DNA from: a virus | Reading direction: 5' to 3' (one strand) | Length of the DNA: 24,052 nt | Virus record (IMG/VR): IMGVR_UViG_3300020183_000456 | Location: 1 to 24,052 of that record | Shown: positions 14,729 to 21,224 of the stretch, in pieces | How the letters are laid out: the number at the start of each line of letters is the position of its first letter | Numbering within the stretch: the stretch's first letter is position 1 | The notes under the pieces: generated by a model | Seen by the model: the letters and a program-made list of their open reading frames with translations, nothing else | Database searches by the model: none | What the model was told of the DNA's origin: nothing | Program-made: the position numbers and the translations under genes

Positions 14729-16666
14729 CTATCCACCTCTTGCTTTTCTATCTTTTTCTAACTTTTCTACAGCTTCTATAAACTCTGCAGATCCAGGTGG
14801 TCTAGTTTTAATTATATCAATATATCTTTGCTTCTCTTCAGGGGTTAGTAAATCTGGATTAGTGGTAGTTACTGCTGATGATGCAGTAGAAGTAGTAGAA
14901 GAGGTAGTTTCAACTGCTGAGTTTATGGTGCTTGTTATATTTCCAGTACTCGAAGTTAAACCTCCGGTAACTTGATTACCAACAGTAGGATCTATTTTCT
15001 TTTCTTTTATATCTGATTTAAGCTTAACGGAATTAGCATCTATTCCCTGTCTAGCTCTTTGCTTAAGTTTAGTTCCGCCAGGCAATCCGTCAACAAAAGC
15101 AGACACTGCTTGCAATACTGCTTTATTCTCTTCACTCATTTGTTGATCAGGTAAAACTCCGTCTATTTCATTCATACCGATACTAGTATATATATCTTGG
15201 TCAGTTTCTGGTAAAGAAAGGATTGAAGTAATATCTGCTACGGTAGGTACTACAGTTCCTGTATCTTTTGTAACTCCTTTATTAATTAGTAATAGCTTTA
15301 ATTCTTCAAATAGAATACTTACGTCTGTAGCAAAAGTTAGTTGAGTTGCTTCTACTAAAATATCTCTATCATCGTAAGCTACAGCTCTTCTTCTCTTATA
15401 TTTTACTCCTTTATCAGTTAATTCCTCTTCGTCTATTTTAAAAGTATACCCGTTGTAGGTAGCTTGGTTAGCATTTGCTTGCGCATCAAGATAGCTTTGA
15501 GTGATTTTATCTATTCTTGCTAGAGAAGCTCTTAAACTACCGTTTACAAGTACTAACTCATTTACCATTGGCGAGTTTTTGGTATCTTCACAAGTTTCTA
15601 AATTCAATATTAGAATTTGAATCTGATTAACTACTTCTCTAACTGCTCCGGCTATAGTAATTAAAGTTCCGTATATTACATTTATTAATTGATTTAATTG
15701 TTTAGCCCTCTTTTCTGCATCGTCTAGTTTTTTATCTACTTTTTGTCTTGCTGCAATTAAAGTATCAGTAATACCGTGCGTAGTAGTAGTATTAGGTAAA
15801 GGTAATGCTCTGTAAAATTTAATTATAATCTTTAATACTTTTACTAAAATTACTAATACCTTAGAAATAATTCTAGCAGTATTTACGTACTGTAAAGCTT
15901 CTTGACAGATATTATCTGCTGCTCTGGCTAAGTTCAGTCCCTTTCTAATATAGGGTAAAAGTTGCGCAGGATTTAGTATTCTTTGTAATTCCTTAACCTG
16001 TTCAGGTATAAGTCTATCGACTATAGAACCTAAAGAAGGTAAGCTTGCTATGAAAGATAAAATTTCTCTTGCTTTTCTAATCTCGGTTAGTAATTTTTGA
16101 ATCTCCGCATTAGGTATTTGATTAAAATTTTCATAAGTTGACTGAGCTGCAGAGATTTGAGTTAGTATGCCTATTACATCAAATATTTGATTTTTAGTCT
16201 GTAGAAGTTTAGGGAATAGAGTTAATATGTCGGTATCTATTAGATTATTAACTTCAGCAAGATAACCAGTTAACTCTTTGATCTTAGCATCATCAAATTT
16301 AGTGTTATTTAAGTAATCTCCGTCTAAAAAGTCTAAAGCTTTTTTAGCAACATCTCTTACCTTTAGTATTTTCTTTTCTATAGAGTTTGCTTCTTCCTGC
16401 CCTTCTCTTACTTCCTGTCTTACTAACTGAACCTGACCTAGAGAGTAACTTATAATATTGCAAAAGTCTATAGCATTTATTTCTCTGAAAATAGGTAGTA
16501 ATCCGTTAGTCTTAGTAGCTCTGCCTGGAAATTTAATTCCTCCATCCTTATCTGGATTCCCGTAAGCTACGTTTACAATACCATTCTCTATTTTCTGCAG
16601 TGCTACCGTAGTAGCAGTAATTAACTTCTCCAATCCCTTACCTGTAGGTACTATAACATCTGCCAT
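14729..16666 (-). CDS. Large helical virion protein, possible hub or tape-measure-like
   Basis: A 645-aa, mostly alpha-helical protein. Residues ~90-240 are long charged helices (coiled-coil character). Two strongly hydrophobic stretches lie at ~262-285 (KVLVILVKVLKIIIKFY) and ~327-356 (VIYGTLITIAGAVREVV). The C-terminal ~90 residues are Ser/Thr-rich low complexity followed by a charged helix (EEKQRYIDII..). It is placed between the tip-like protein and the gp25/gp6 wedge genes. Length and composition fit a tape-measure or central hub protein such as the T4 gp29/gp27 group, but no diagnostic motif is visible and the assignment is contextual. The upstream stop-to-start arrangement abuts the tip gene. 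Confidence 0.6.
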   Translation of the reverse strand: MADVIVPTGKGLEKLITATTVALQKIENGIVNVAYGNPDKDGGIKFPGRATKTNGLLPIFREINAIDFCNIISYSLGQVQLVRQEVREGQEEANSIEKKILKVRDVAKKALDFLDGDYLNNTKFDDAKIKELTGYLAEVNNLIDTDILTLFPKLLQTKNQIFDVIGILTQISAAQSTYENFNQIPNAEIQKLLTEIRKAREILSFIASLPSLGSIVDRLIPEQVKELQRILNPAQLLPYIRKGLNLARAADNICQEALQYVNTARIISKVLVILVKVLKIIIKFYRALPLPNTTTTHGITDTLIAARQKVDKKLDDAEKRAKQLNQLINVIYGTLITIAGAVREVVNQIQILILNLETCEDTKNSPMVNELVLVNGSLRASLARIDKITQSYLDAQANANQATYNGYTFKIDEEELTDKGVKYKRRRAVAYDDRDILVEATQLTFATDVSILFEELKLLLINKGVTKDTGTVVPTVADITSILSLPETDQDIYTSIGMNEIDGVLPDQQMSEENKAVLQAVSAFVDGLPGGTKLKQRARQGIDANSVKLKSDIKEKKIDPTVGNQVTGGLTSSTGNITSTINSAVETTSSTTSTASSAVTTTNPDLLTPEEKQRYIDIIKTRPPGSAEFIEAVEKLEKDRKARGG

Positions 16667-16667
16667 C

Positions 16668-17096
16668 TTACAAAGTTTTAGTTACTTTAGATAAAGTATT
16701 AGGTAATCTCTTTCGAATACCATTTACCGTTTCTGATAACCTAGCTGCAGACTTTACTATACCTGGTATAGCTATCTCTAATTCACTTTCACTTAGCATA
16801 GTCATAGCCATTGAAAAAGAGTTTAAAGCGGAACACAGAAGAGTTAAATCATCTACTAATGCATTTCCTCTTATAACTGGTTGCTGTGCATTAAGTCCTA
16901 ATTCGATAGTGTTACCATTAATAAAAACTCCTTCAGAAGAGTTAATATGAGTAGATCCTGAAGTTGATAATACTACAGCTTTATTGGCAAATATAAATGC
17001 AGAATCGTCTTTAGCGTGAAAAACGATCCTACCTCCTACTAAAGTAGCTTGCTCTCCAGTATATGGAAACTTAGGTATATAACTACCAGTATACAT
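16668..17096 (-). CDS. Baseplate spike/tip-like protein (beta-helix type)
   Basis: A 142-aa protein. Residues ~18-75 show short alternating strands (GGRIVFHAKDDSAFIFANK, AVVLSTSGSTHI, GVFINGNTIELG) followed by QPVIRGNALVDDL. This resembles the C-terminal repeats of gp5/VgrG needle proteins, where each turn carries a short strand, and the usual 'PVVKGD' turn that follows them. The C-terminal ~55 residues are helical (LLCSALNSFSMAMTML..). It is encoded 1 nt after the OB-fold hub gene. In T4 these parts are one protein with a lysozyme; here they are separate and no lysozyme is present. Function is inferred from pattern. Confidence 0.6.
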   Translation of the reverse strand: MYTGSYIPKFPYTGEQATLVGGRIVFHAKDDSAFIFANKAVVLSTSGSTHINSSEGVFINGNTIELGLNAQQPVIRGNALVDDLTLLCSALNSFSMAMTMLSESELEIAIPGIVKSAARLSETVNGIRKRLPNTLSKVTKTL

Positions 17097-17097
17097 T

Positions 17098-18045
17098 TTA
17101 GGTTGCTTCTAAAGTTTGTTTATCATAATAACTTGCTGCTAAATTTTGAATTGCAGGTTTAAAATCAACTAAAGGTACTACAGTATCAGGATTGTAAGTA
17201 GCTTGAAATCCTAATTTAAACGTATCTAAAGGATAATTAGAAACGTTTAAAGATATTGCTTGATTATGCGATAACCATAATTGAGCTCCGTCTTTATTTA
17301 TATCTTCTACTGTAGGAAGCCATCCCTGAGGGTCATTACTGTAAGCTCTTTTATTTGAAATAATAGTAATAGGGTCTCCGGTTTTGCCGGTAGAACTCCA
17401 AGTATTATTTACAGATTTTTCAGTTACTGTAGTCCCGAATCTTATTGATTGTCCAAATCTTCCTTCCAATATAACATCGCCTTCGAAAGGTAGTAGAGGA
17501 TTTACGTCTGCTTTTTCTTTAAAATACTCTCCTAAAGGCATATTAAGAGATTTCGATACTGAAGTATTTACTGCTCCTCTACTTATATCCTGATCAGAAG
17601 TATTATCTACGCTTATTTGCTTTTCGTATACTCTAAGATCAGGGAATGCGTTATGATGTTGACTATTCCAAAGATTATATGCTGGAAGGTAAAAATAATC
17701 TTGAGCAGATGCATTTTCGTTTAAGGAAGGAGAAGGGCCTGGTAGAATAGCTACGATCTCTCCTATTACCGGATAGTTTTTTAAATTTCCGTATAGAGGT
17801 TTAGCAAATACGTTTGAAACTCCTTCTCCTTCTGGATTATTACTTTCTTGAAATAAGTTAAACTTTATACATCCTACGCTACCCCATCCTCCATTTAGTA
17901 TAAAATCCTTATCTATCTTTCCATCTTTAGTATATTGACCTAATACTATTTTAGTAACTCTACCTAAAAGAATTTGTTTTCGATATCCTCCGATACCGCT
18001 AGTTCCTTTAATATTAAAGTTAAATCCTTGGTTATCACTTGCCAT
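17098..18045 (-). CDS. Baseplate hub gp5-like OB-fold protein
   Basis: A 315-aa protein. Residues ~25-105 read as an OB-fold (ILLGRVTKIVLGQ, WGSVGCIKFNLF, PLYGNLKNYPVIGEIVAILPGP), followed by YLPAYNLWNSQHHNAFPD. Residues ~183-235 (LLPFEGDVILEGRFGQSIRFG, then TGDPITIISN) carry a motif I recall from gp5-like hub proteins of marine T4-like phages. No glycoside hydrolase or lysozyme catalytic pattern is seen. It is translationally coupled to the 120-aa gene (TAATG). It probably forms the collar on which the needle tip protein encoded next is mounted. The OB-fold reading is fairly secure; partner identity is inferred. Confidence 0.75.
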   Translation of the reverse strand: MASDNQGFNFNIKGTSGIGGYRKQILLGRVTKIVLGQYTKDGKIDKDFILNGGWGSVGCIKFNLFQESNNPEGEGVSNVFAKPLYGNLKNYPVIGEIVAILPGPSPSLNENASAQDYFYLPAYNLWNSQHHNAFPDLRVYEKQISVDNTSDQDISRGAVNTSVSKSLNMPLGEYFKEKADVNPLLPFEGDVILEGRFGQSIRFGTTVTEKSVNNTWSSTGKTGDPITIISNKRAYSNDPQGWLPTVEDINKDGAQLWLSHNQAISLNVSNYPLDTFKLGFQATYNPDTVVPLVDFKPAIQNLAASYYDKQTLEAT

Positions 18046-18407
18046 TAGTTAACTATATTAGAAGGTAGTTGAGGAATATTTACACCTTTAATTTCTGCAA
18101 ATAACTGCTCTCTTTCTTTCTCTGTTAGAAGTTCCCCACTGTCATCACCAGCATTAGCTTTTCTATCCATAGCTTTTTGAATAATAGAAGCCATTTTAAT
18201 TAAAGCTTCATCGTTCTTAACTGCTACTTCCATATAACCTTGAATAAGAGGTACTATCATAATAGCCTCTCCCGGTTCATTTATCATATCTTTCAACTGA
18301 AGAATAAGTTCTTTGAGTTGTTTTTCTTTAGATTTTTGATTGGTATAGATATCCTTCATTAAGGAACTCCAACTTTTTCCTTCAAATATTTCGTCGTTTA
18401 ATTCCAT
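18045..18407 (-). CDS. Small helical protein opening the baseplate operon
   Basis: A 120-aa charged, helical protein (ELNDEIFEGKSWSSLMKDIY at the start, IVPLIQGYMEVAVKNDEALI in the middle, EKEREQLFAEI near the end). It is the first gene after the late sigma factor and has a TATTTATA motif 12 nt upstream of its ATG, so it likely leads the long structural operon. I recall similar short proteins beside hub genes in other phages, but no function is known to me. It could be a chaperone or a minor tail component. Confidence 0.6.
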   Translation of the reverse strand: MELNDEIFEGKSWSSLMKDIYTNQKSKEKQLKELILQLKDMINEPGEAIMIVPLIQGYMEVAVKNDEALIKMASIIQKAMDRKANAGDDSGELLTEKEREQLFAEIKGVNIPQLPSNIVN

Positions 18408-18419
18408 AAAACGGTTTTA

Positions 18420-18427
18420 TATAAATA
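18420..18427 (-). promoter_or_regulatory. TATTTATA motif, candidate late promoter of the baseplate operon
   Basis: Coding strand reads TTCTATTTATATAAAACCG. It lies in the 28-nt gap between the sigma gene stop and the first baseplate-operon gene, 12 nt before the ATG, where a late promoter would be expected. Confidence 0.55.
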
Positions 18428-18435
18428 GAATTAAA

Positions 18436-19209
18436 CTATTTTTCTAACTCGTATTCTCCTTTTTCTAGATATAAACTAAGTCTTTCTTTATATATACTCT
18501 TCATTTTTTTAATAACCCTAGTAACAATGGGGGTAGGTACATCAGTTATTTCCCTAATGTATATATAGATTGCTTTTTTAGAAAGAATATCTAAAGACCC
18601 TCTATTTTTAAATAACTCCAGTACTGCATCGGCTACTTTTGCTTCTTTTTCTTTACAGAAAAGTTCAAACATTTTTGAATCAACATACCTAACGAAAATA
18701 TCTATAAACTTGCTTACATAGGAAGCTTCGGAATGCTCAGATGTTATATCGGCTAGAATAGTTTTATCTGTATCTACATCCTCTAGAGTAGCTTTATTTT
18801 TTAATTTTTTATAGTTATTATTATTGTATATAATCAAGTATCTTTTAGCAATAGTTCCAAAATAGGAATAAGCTTTTCCTTTTGCTTGATCATACTTAGA
18901 AAGCTTTTCTAAAAGAAAACAAGTTACTTCATGTTGCAATTCTTGAATACTATCTACTTCGGTATAATAGAACTTAAATGTGTGAATTATGTTTTCTGTT
19001 AGTTTGAAGAAAGCATGTTGAATTCTAGAATTATAAATTCTGTTTCTCTCATCCTGATCTAAAGAAGCTACATACTCTAGAATAGCAGTTTCTGTGTCTG
19101 GTGTAAAATAATATATTTTTTGCCTTGGCTTTCTCTTTCTAACTGTTCCTTTCTGTGTAAGCAGAACTTCACTATCAGAAGTCAAAGTTTTCTCTAGTTC
19201 ACTCATCAT
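18436..19209 (-). CDS. 55: Late-transcription sigma factor, gp55-like
   Basis: A 257-aa protein, longer than the 185 residues of T4 gp55. Residues ~58-135 resemble sigma region 2: an E-L-Q-H-E-V helix near 90-94, then LSKYDQAKGKAYSYFGTIAK and a Tyr/Asn/Lys-rich segment ending near 138. Residues ~205-245 are a helix-turn-helix-like end (IYIYIREITDVPTPIVTRVIKKM). The N-terminal ~30 residues are extra, with a basic patch RKRKPRQ. Gp55 directs host RNA polymerase to late promoters. It overlaps the upstream gene (ATGATGA), so translation may start at either of two adjacent Met codons. It directly precedes a TATTTATA motif and the structural operon. No sliding-clamp binding peptide was confirmed. 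Confidence 0.8.
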   Translation of the reverse strand: MMSELEKTLTSDSEVLLTQKGTVRKRKPRQKIYYFTPDTETAILEYVASLDQDERNRIYNSRIQHAFFKLTENIIHTFKFYYTEVDSIQELQHEVTCFLLEKLSKYDQAKGKAYSYFGTIAKRYLIIYNNNNYKKLKNKATLEDVDTDKTILADITSEHSEASYVSKFIDIFVRYVDSKMFELFCKEKEAKVADAVLELFKNRGSLDILSKKAIYIYIREITDVPTPIVTRVIKKMKSIYKERLSLYLEKGEYELEK

Positions 19210-19472
19210 ATTTTAAACTTATTCAATTCAGCTTGTATAGCTTTCACTGTGTTAAAAAAGAAACCAATTTCATCGTCAGATTCAAATGCGCCTAACGTAT
19301 CTAAATCCTTAATTCTCTTATCAGAAGTACTAATTAGTTTAGACATTTCAATTAAAATATTATCTCTATTAAATACCAATTCTTCTAACTTAATGTTTTT
19401 GTTTGTTAGATTCCAAATAACATAACTCATTAGTATAACTAATATACTTAAAATAATTATTAAAACTACCAT
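19206..19472 (-). CDS. Small membrane-anchored protein
   Basis: An 88-aa protein with one strong N-terminal transmembrane helix (residues ~2-23, VVLIIILSILVILMSYVIW), followed by a helical region and a conserved-looking end (FESDDEIGFFFNTVKAIQAELN). The topology is likely N-terminal anchor with a cytoplasmic helical tail. It overlaps the sigma gene by 4 nt and starts 1 nt after the HD-domain gene. The function is unknown; its position suggests co-expression with the sigma factor. Confidence 0.65.
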   Translation of the reverse strand: MVVLIIILSILVILMSYVIWNLTNKNIKLEELVFNRDNILIEMSKLISTSDKRIKDLDTLGAFESDDEIGFFFNTVKAIQAELNKFKI

Positions 19473-19473
19473 A

Positions 19474-20235
19474 CTAAATATTTTTTAAAGCATTCAATAA
19501 AGCAGGATTATTTGAGCTTACTCTCTTCATTGCTTCTGCTTGTGCTGCTGGTTTAGATATTGTTTTAGGTTTATTTACTCCAGATTTAACTCCTACTTTC
19601 TGTAACCACTCATTCTCCCACTCTACTCTTGAGGCAAGAAGATCGGCTTGGTGTAAAATTAGAGGTAGAGAAGTTCTAAGCTTTGATTCACTATTACCTG
19701 AAATCAAAAATGCTTTGTTTGCATCATCATAAAGCCCGTCGTGAATTTTAATTCCTATAAATTCATTAACTGAAATTTGTATGCCTTCATTTTGCAAAAT
19801 AAAAAGTGAGTTGTCTTGTACGGGTAAAAAAGGAAGCTCTGTGTTTGGTTTATAGTTAGCCCCTTGATTTTTTACATGCCATTCAGAATCGTTGGGTACA
19901 TATCTAGGTTTTCCAAACATTCCCAACTTTCCTAAATCATGATTAATGGCTGCAAACACTAACTCTTCTTTTGTAAAGTTAATAGTTCCACCCATCTTTT
20001 CCCACACCTCTAGTAAATTTAAGGAAGCTTCTACTACCCTGTTTATGTGGTCTACATAACCTCCTGGAAAGGAATTATGATAAGCTGCTCTGGAAGAAGC
20101 GGGAGCAATTACTAAAATATCTTCCTGAGACTGATATAGCCCCAGTAATTTGGTTGCTCTTGGTTCTGAGATGTGTAATTCAATATTCTTATAAAACTTT
20201 GCTAAATTGCTTTGAATTTGTTCTGCTTGTAACAT
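19474..20235 (-). CDS. HD-domain phosphohydrolase
   Basis: A 253-aa protein with a full set of HD-superfamily metal ligands: H63 (GGYVDHINRV), H99-D100 (AINHDLGKLG), H165 (IKIHDGLYD) and D198 (LHQADLLASR). The family hydrolyses phosphate esters of nucleotides or cyclic nucleotides, or acts as a nuclease. The substrate cannot be told from sequence. The spacing between ligands is longer than in minimal HD domains because of a ~50-residue insertion (~105-155). The C-terminal ~40 residues are a Lys/Ala/Pro-rich extension. It sits between the small coiled-coil gene and the membrane-protein gene in the sigma-factor operon. Possible roles are nucleotide-pool control or defeat of a nucleotide-signalling defence; both are inference. 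Confidence 0.8.
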   Translation of the reverse strand: MLQAEQIQSNLAKFYKNIELHISEPRATKLLGLYQSQEDILVIAPASSRAAYHNSFPGGYVDHINRVVEASLNLLEVWEKMGGTINFTKEELVFAAINHDLGKLGMFGKPRYVPNDSEWHVKNQGANYKPNTELPFLPVQDNSLFILQNEGIQISVNEFIGIKIHDGLYDDANKAFLISGNSESKLRTSLPLILHQADLLASRVEWENEWLQKVGVKSGVNKPKTISKPAAQAEAMKRVSSNNPALLNALKNI

Positions 20236-20244
20236 AACTATTAT

Positions 20245-20433
20245 TTATTGAAAATTTTCTGACTCGTTATTTATGAGAGTCTGGATGTTTGCCAACGTTT
20301 CCTTAATGTCTTTTAGTTTATCATTATAATTCATAACTACATATTCTCCTCCAGCTCTTAAGATAGAAGAAAGTTGATTAAGCTGGTTATCTACTTTTTC
20401 TAACTGTCGGATTACTACTAATTTATTTCTCAT
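20245..20433 (-). CDS. Small coiled-coil protein
   Basis: A 62-aa charged protein, helical throughout (VIRQLEKVDNQLNQLSSIL and DKLKDIKETLANIQTLIN), with a short Gly-containing break between two helices, suggesting a helical hairpin or oligomer. Its ATG overlaps the glutaredoxin-like stop codon (ATGA), and it is followed by the HD-domain gene after a 9-nt gap. No family recognised. Confidence 0.55.
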   Translation of the reverse strand: MRNKLVVIRQLEKVDNQLNQLSSILRAGGEYVVMNYNDKLKDIKETLANIQTLINNESENFQ

Positions 20434-20732
20434 TTTATAAATTTTTTAATTTCAAAAATTAAATGCTGGGTTGTTTCATATGGGTAAACAAAAGTGAAAT
20501 TGTTTATGCTTGTAGGCTTAATATCGTCACCTACAAAATAAATTACATTGTTATTTTTTCTTACTTCTACTATCGGGTAAGTCTCAGTATCTAGCAACTG
20601 CTCTAATGCGTGACTCTCATCTAGATAGTCATCAGCATCATAAGCATTAAACTTTACACCTTCTTCTTTTAAGCTTTTTATTAAATTATTACAATGTTCA
20701 CAATAGCTTAAAAAATACAAATTTATTTCCAT
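20430..20732 (-). CDS. Glutaredoxin/thioredoxin-fold protein
   Basis: A 100-aa protein with a thioredoxin-fold opening strand (INLYFLSY), a C11-E-H-C14 redox motif followed by a helix, and the cis-Pro loop T51-Y-P53-IVEV. An unusual VGDDIKPTSINNFTF segment replaces the usual glutaredoxin GG motif. Phage glutaredoxins commonly reduce the phage or host ribonucleotide reductase, but no such enzyme is in this window. It is the first gene after the ~150-nt purine-rich leader and overlaps the coiled-coil gene by 4 nt. Confidence 0.75.
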   Translation of the reverse strand: MEINLYFLSYCEHCNNLIKSLKEEGVKFNAYDADDYLDESHALEQLLDTETYPIVEVRKNNNVIYFVGDDIKPTSINNFTFVYPYETTQHLIFEIKKFIK

Positions 20733-20882
20733 TTATTTACTATAGATGTTAATACACTTCGAAGTTGGTTATTTTATAATCTTTATATTTTTTTATTTCA
20801 TTTTATCTTCTTTCTTTCACTTTCTCTCTCAATCAATTTATTTTTAATATTTAAAATATAAAATATTTTCACTTTTTTTTCG
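20733..20882 (-). other. 150-bp AT-rich, purine-rich leader between operons
   Basis: This is the longest clear gene-free gap. The coding strand holds a purine run (GAGAGAGAAAGTGAAAGAAAG) and little G+C elsewhere. A perfect 10-bp palindrome ACTTCGAAGT lies at 20756-20765, 24 nt upstream of the glutaredoxin-like start. An A/T-only hairpin (arms 20846-20852 and 20861-20867) is too weak to call as a terminator. No exact TATTTATA occurs here, so a different class of promoter, perhaps early or middle, may drive the glutaredoxin-to-sigma operon. Confidence 0.35.
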
Positions 20883-21179
20883 TTATGTTCCAACTTCTTT
20901 TGGAAAAAAGTTTAGATTTTTTTCTAAAATTTCTATAACATACTTAGTATCACTACATTGTTCATACATTTCTTCTTGTATAAGAATGTCTAGAAGTCCA
21001 TTATAAAACCCTAGCATCTCCTCTGCTCTTTCAAAAGTTAATTCTTTAAATGCATCCTGTCCTCTTGTATCTATAAGCCTTTTACTATGGCTAACGTTAT
21101 CTAAAGCAACGGCTATCACAAAGTCACCAAGAGCAGGACTATAGGAGATAGCCTGATTGTAATCCTCGATAAAATTCAT
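20883..21179 (-). CDS. Small acidic protein of unknown function
   Basis: A 98-aa acidic helical protein beginning MNFIEDYNQAISY and ending in LEKNLNFFPKEVGT. I chose the ATG at 21177-21179. The frame stays open 14 codons further to a TTG at 21221, 4 nt from the 722-aa gene stop, so a TTG start giving 112 aa is possible. The ATG is preceded by an A/T-rich stretch as at other starts here. It may be co-transcribed with the tagged modular gene upstream. No family recognised. Confidence 0.6.
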   Translation of the reverse strand: MNFIEDYNQAISYSPALGDFVIAVALDNVSHSKRLIDTRGQDAFKELTFERAEEMLGFYNGLLDILIQEEMYEQCSDTKYVIEILEKNLNFFPKEVGT

Positions 21180-21224
21180 ATAATATTTTTTAAATGTCTG
21201 TGTAAAGTGGGATAGAAGCAACTT

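Noticed and set aside
17384-17593. Plus-strand ORF of 69 codons opposite the gp5-like gene
   Set aside because: Antisense to a conserved OB-fold protein with no recognisable features; the window is otherwise entirely minus-strand.
20846-20867. A/T-only inverted repeat as a rho-independent terminator
   Set aside because: Seven A-T pairs with no G-C and no U-tract on the transcribed strand; too weak to call.
20883-21221. TTG start at 21219-21221 for the small acidic protein
   Set aside because: An ATG 14 codons downstream has the usual A/T-rich context, and the added residues (LLLSHFTQTFKKYY) look unlike the acidic body; kept only as an alternative.
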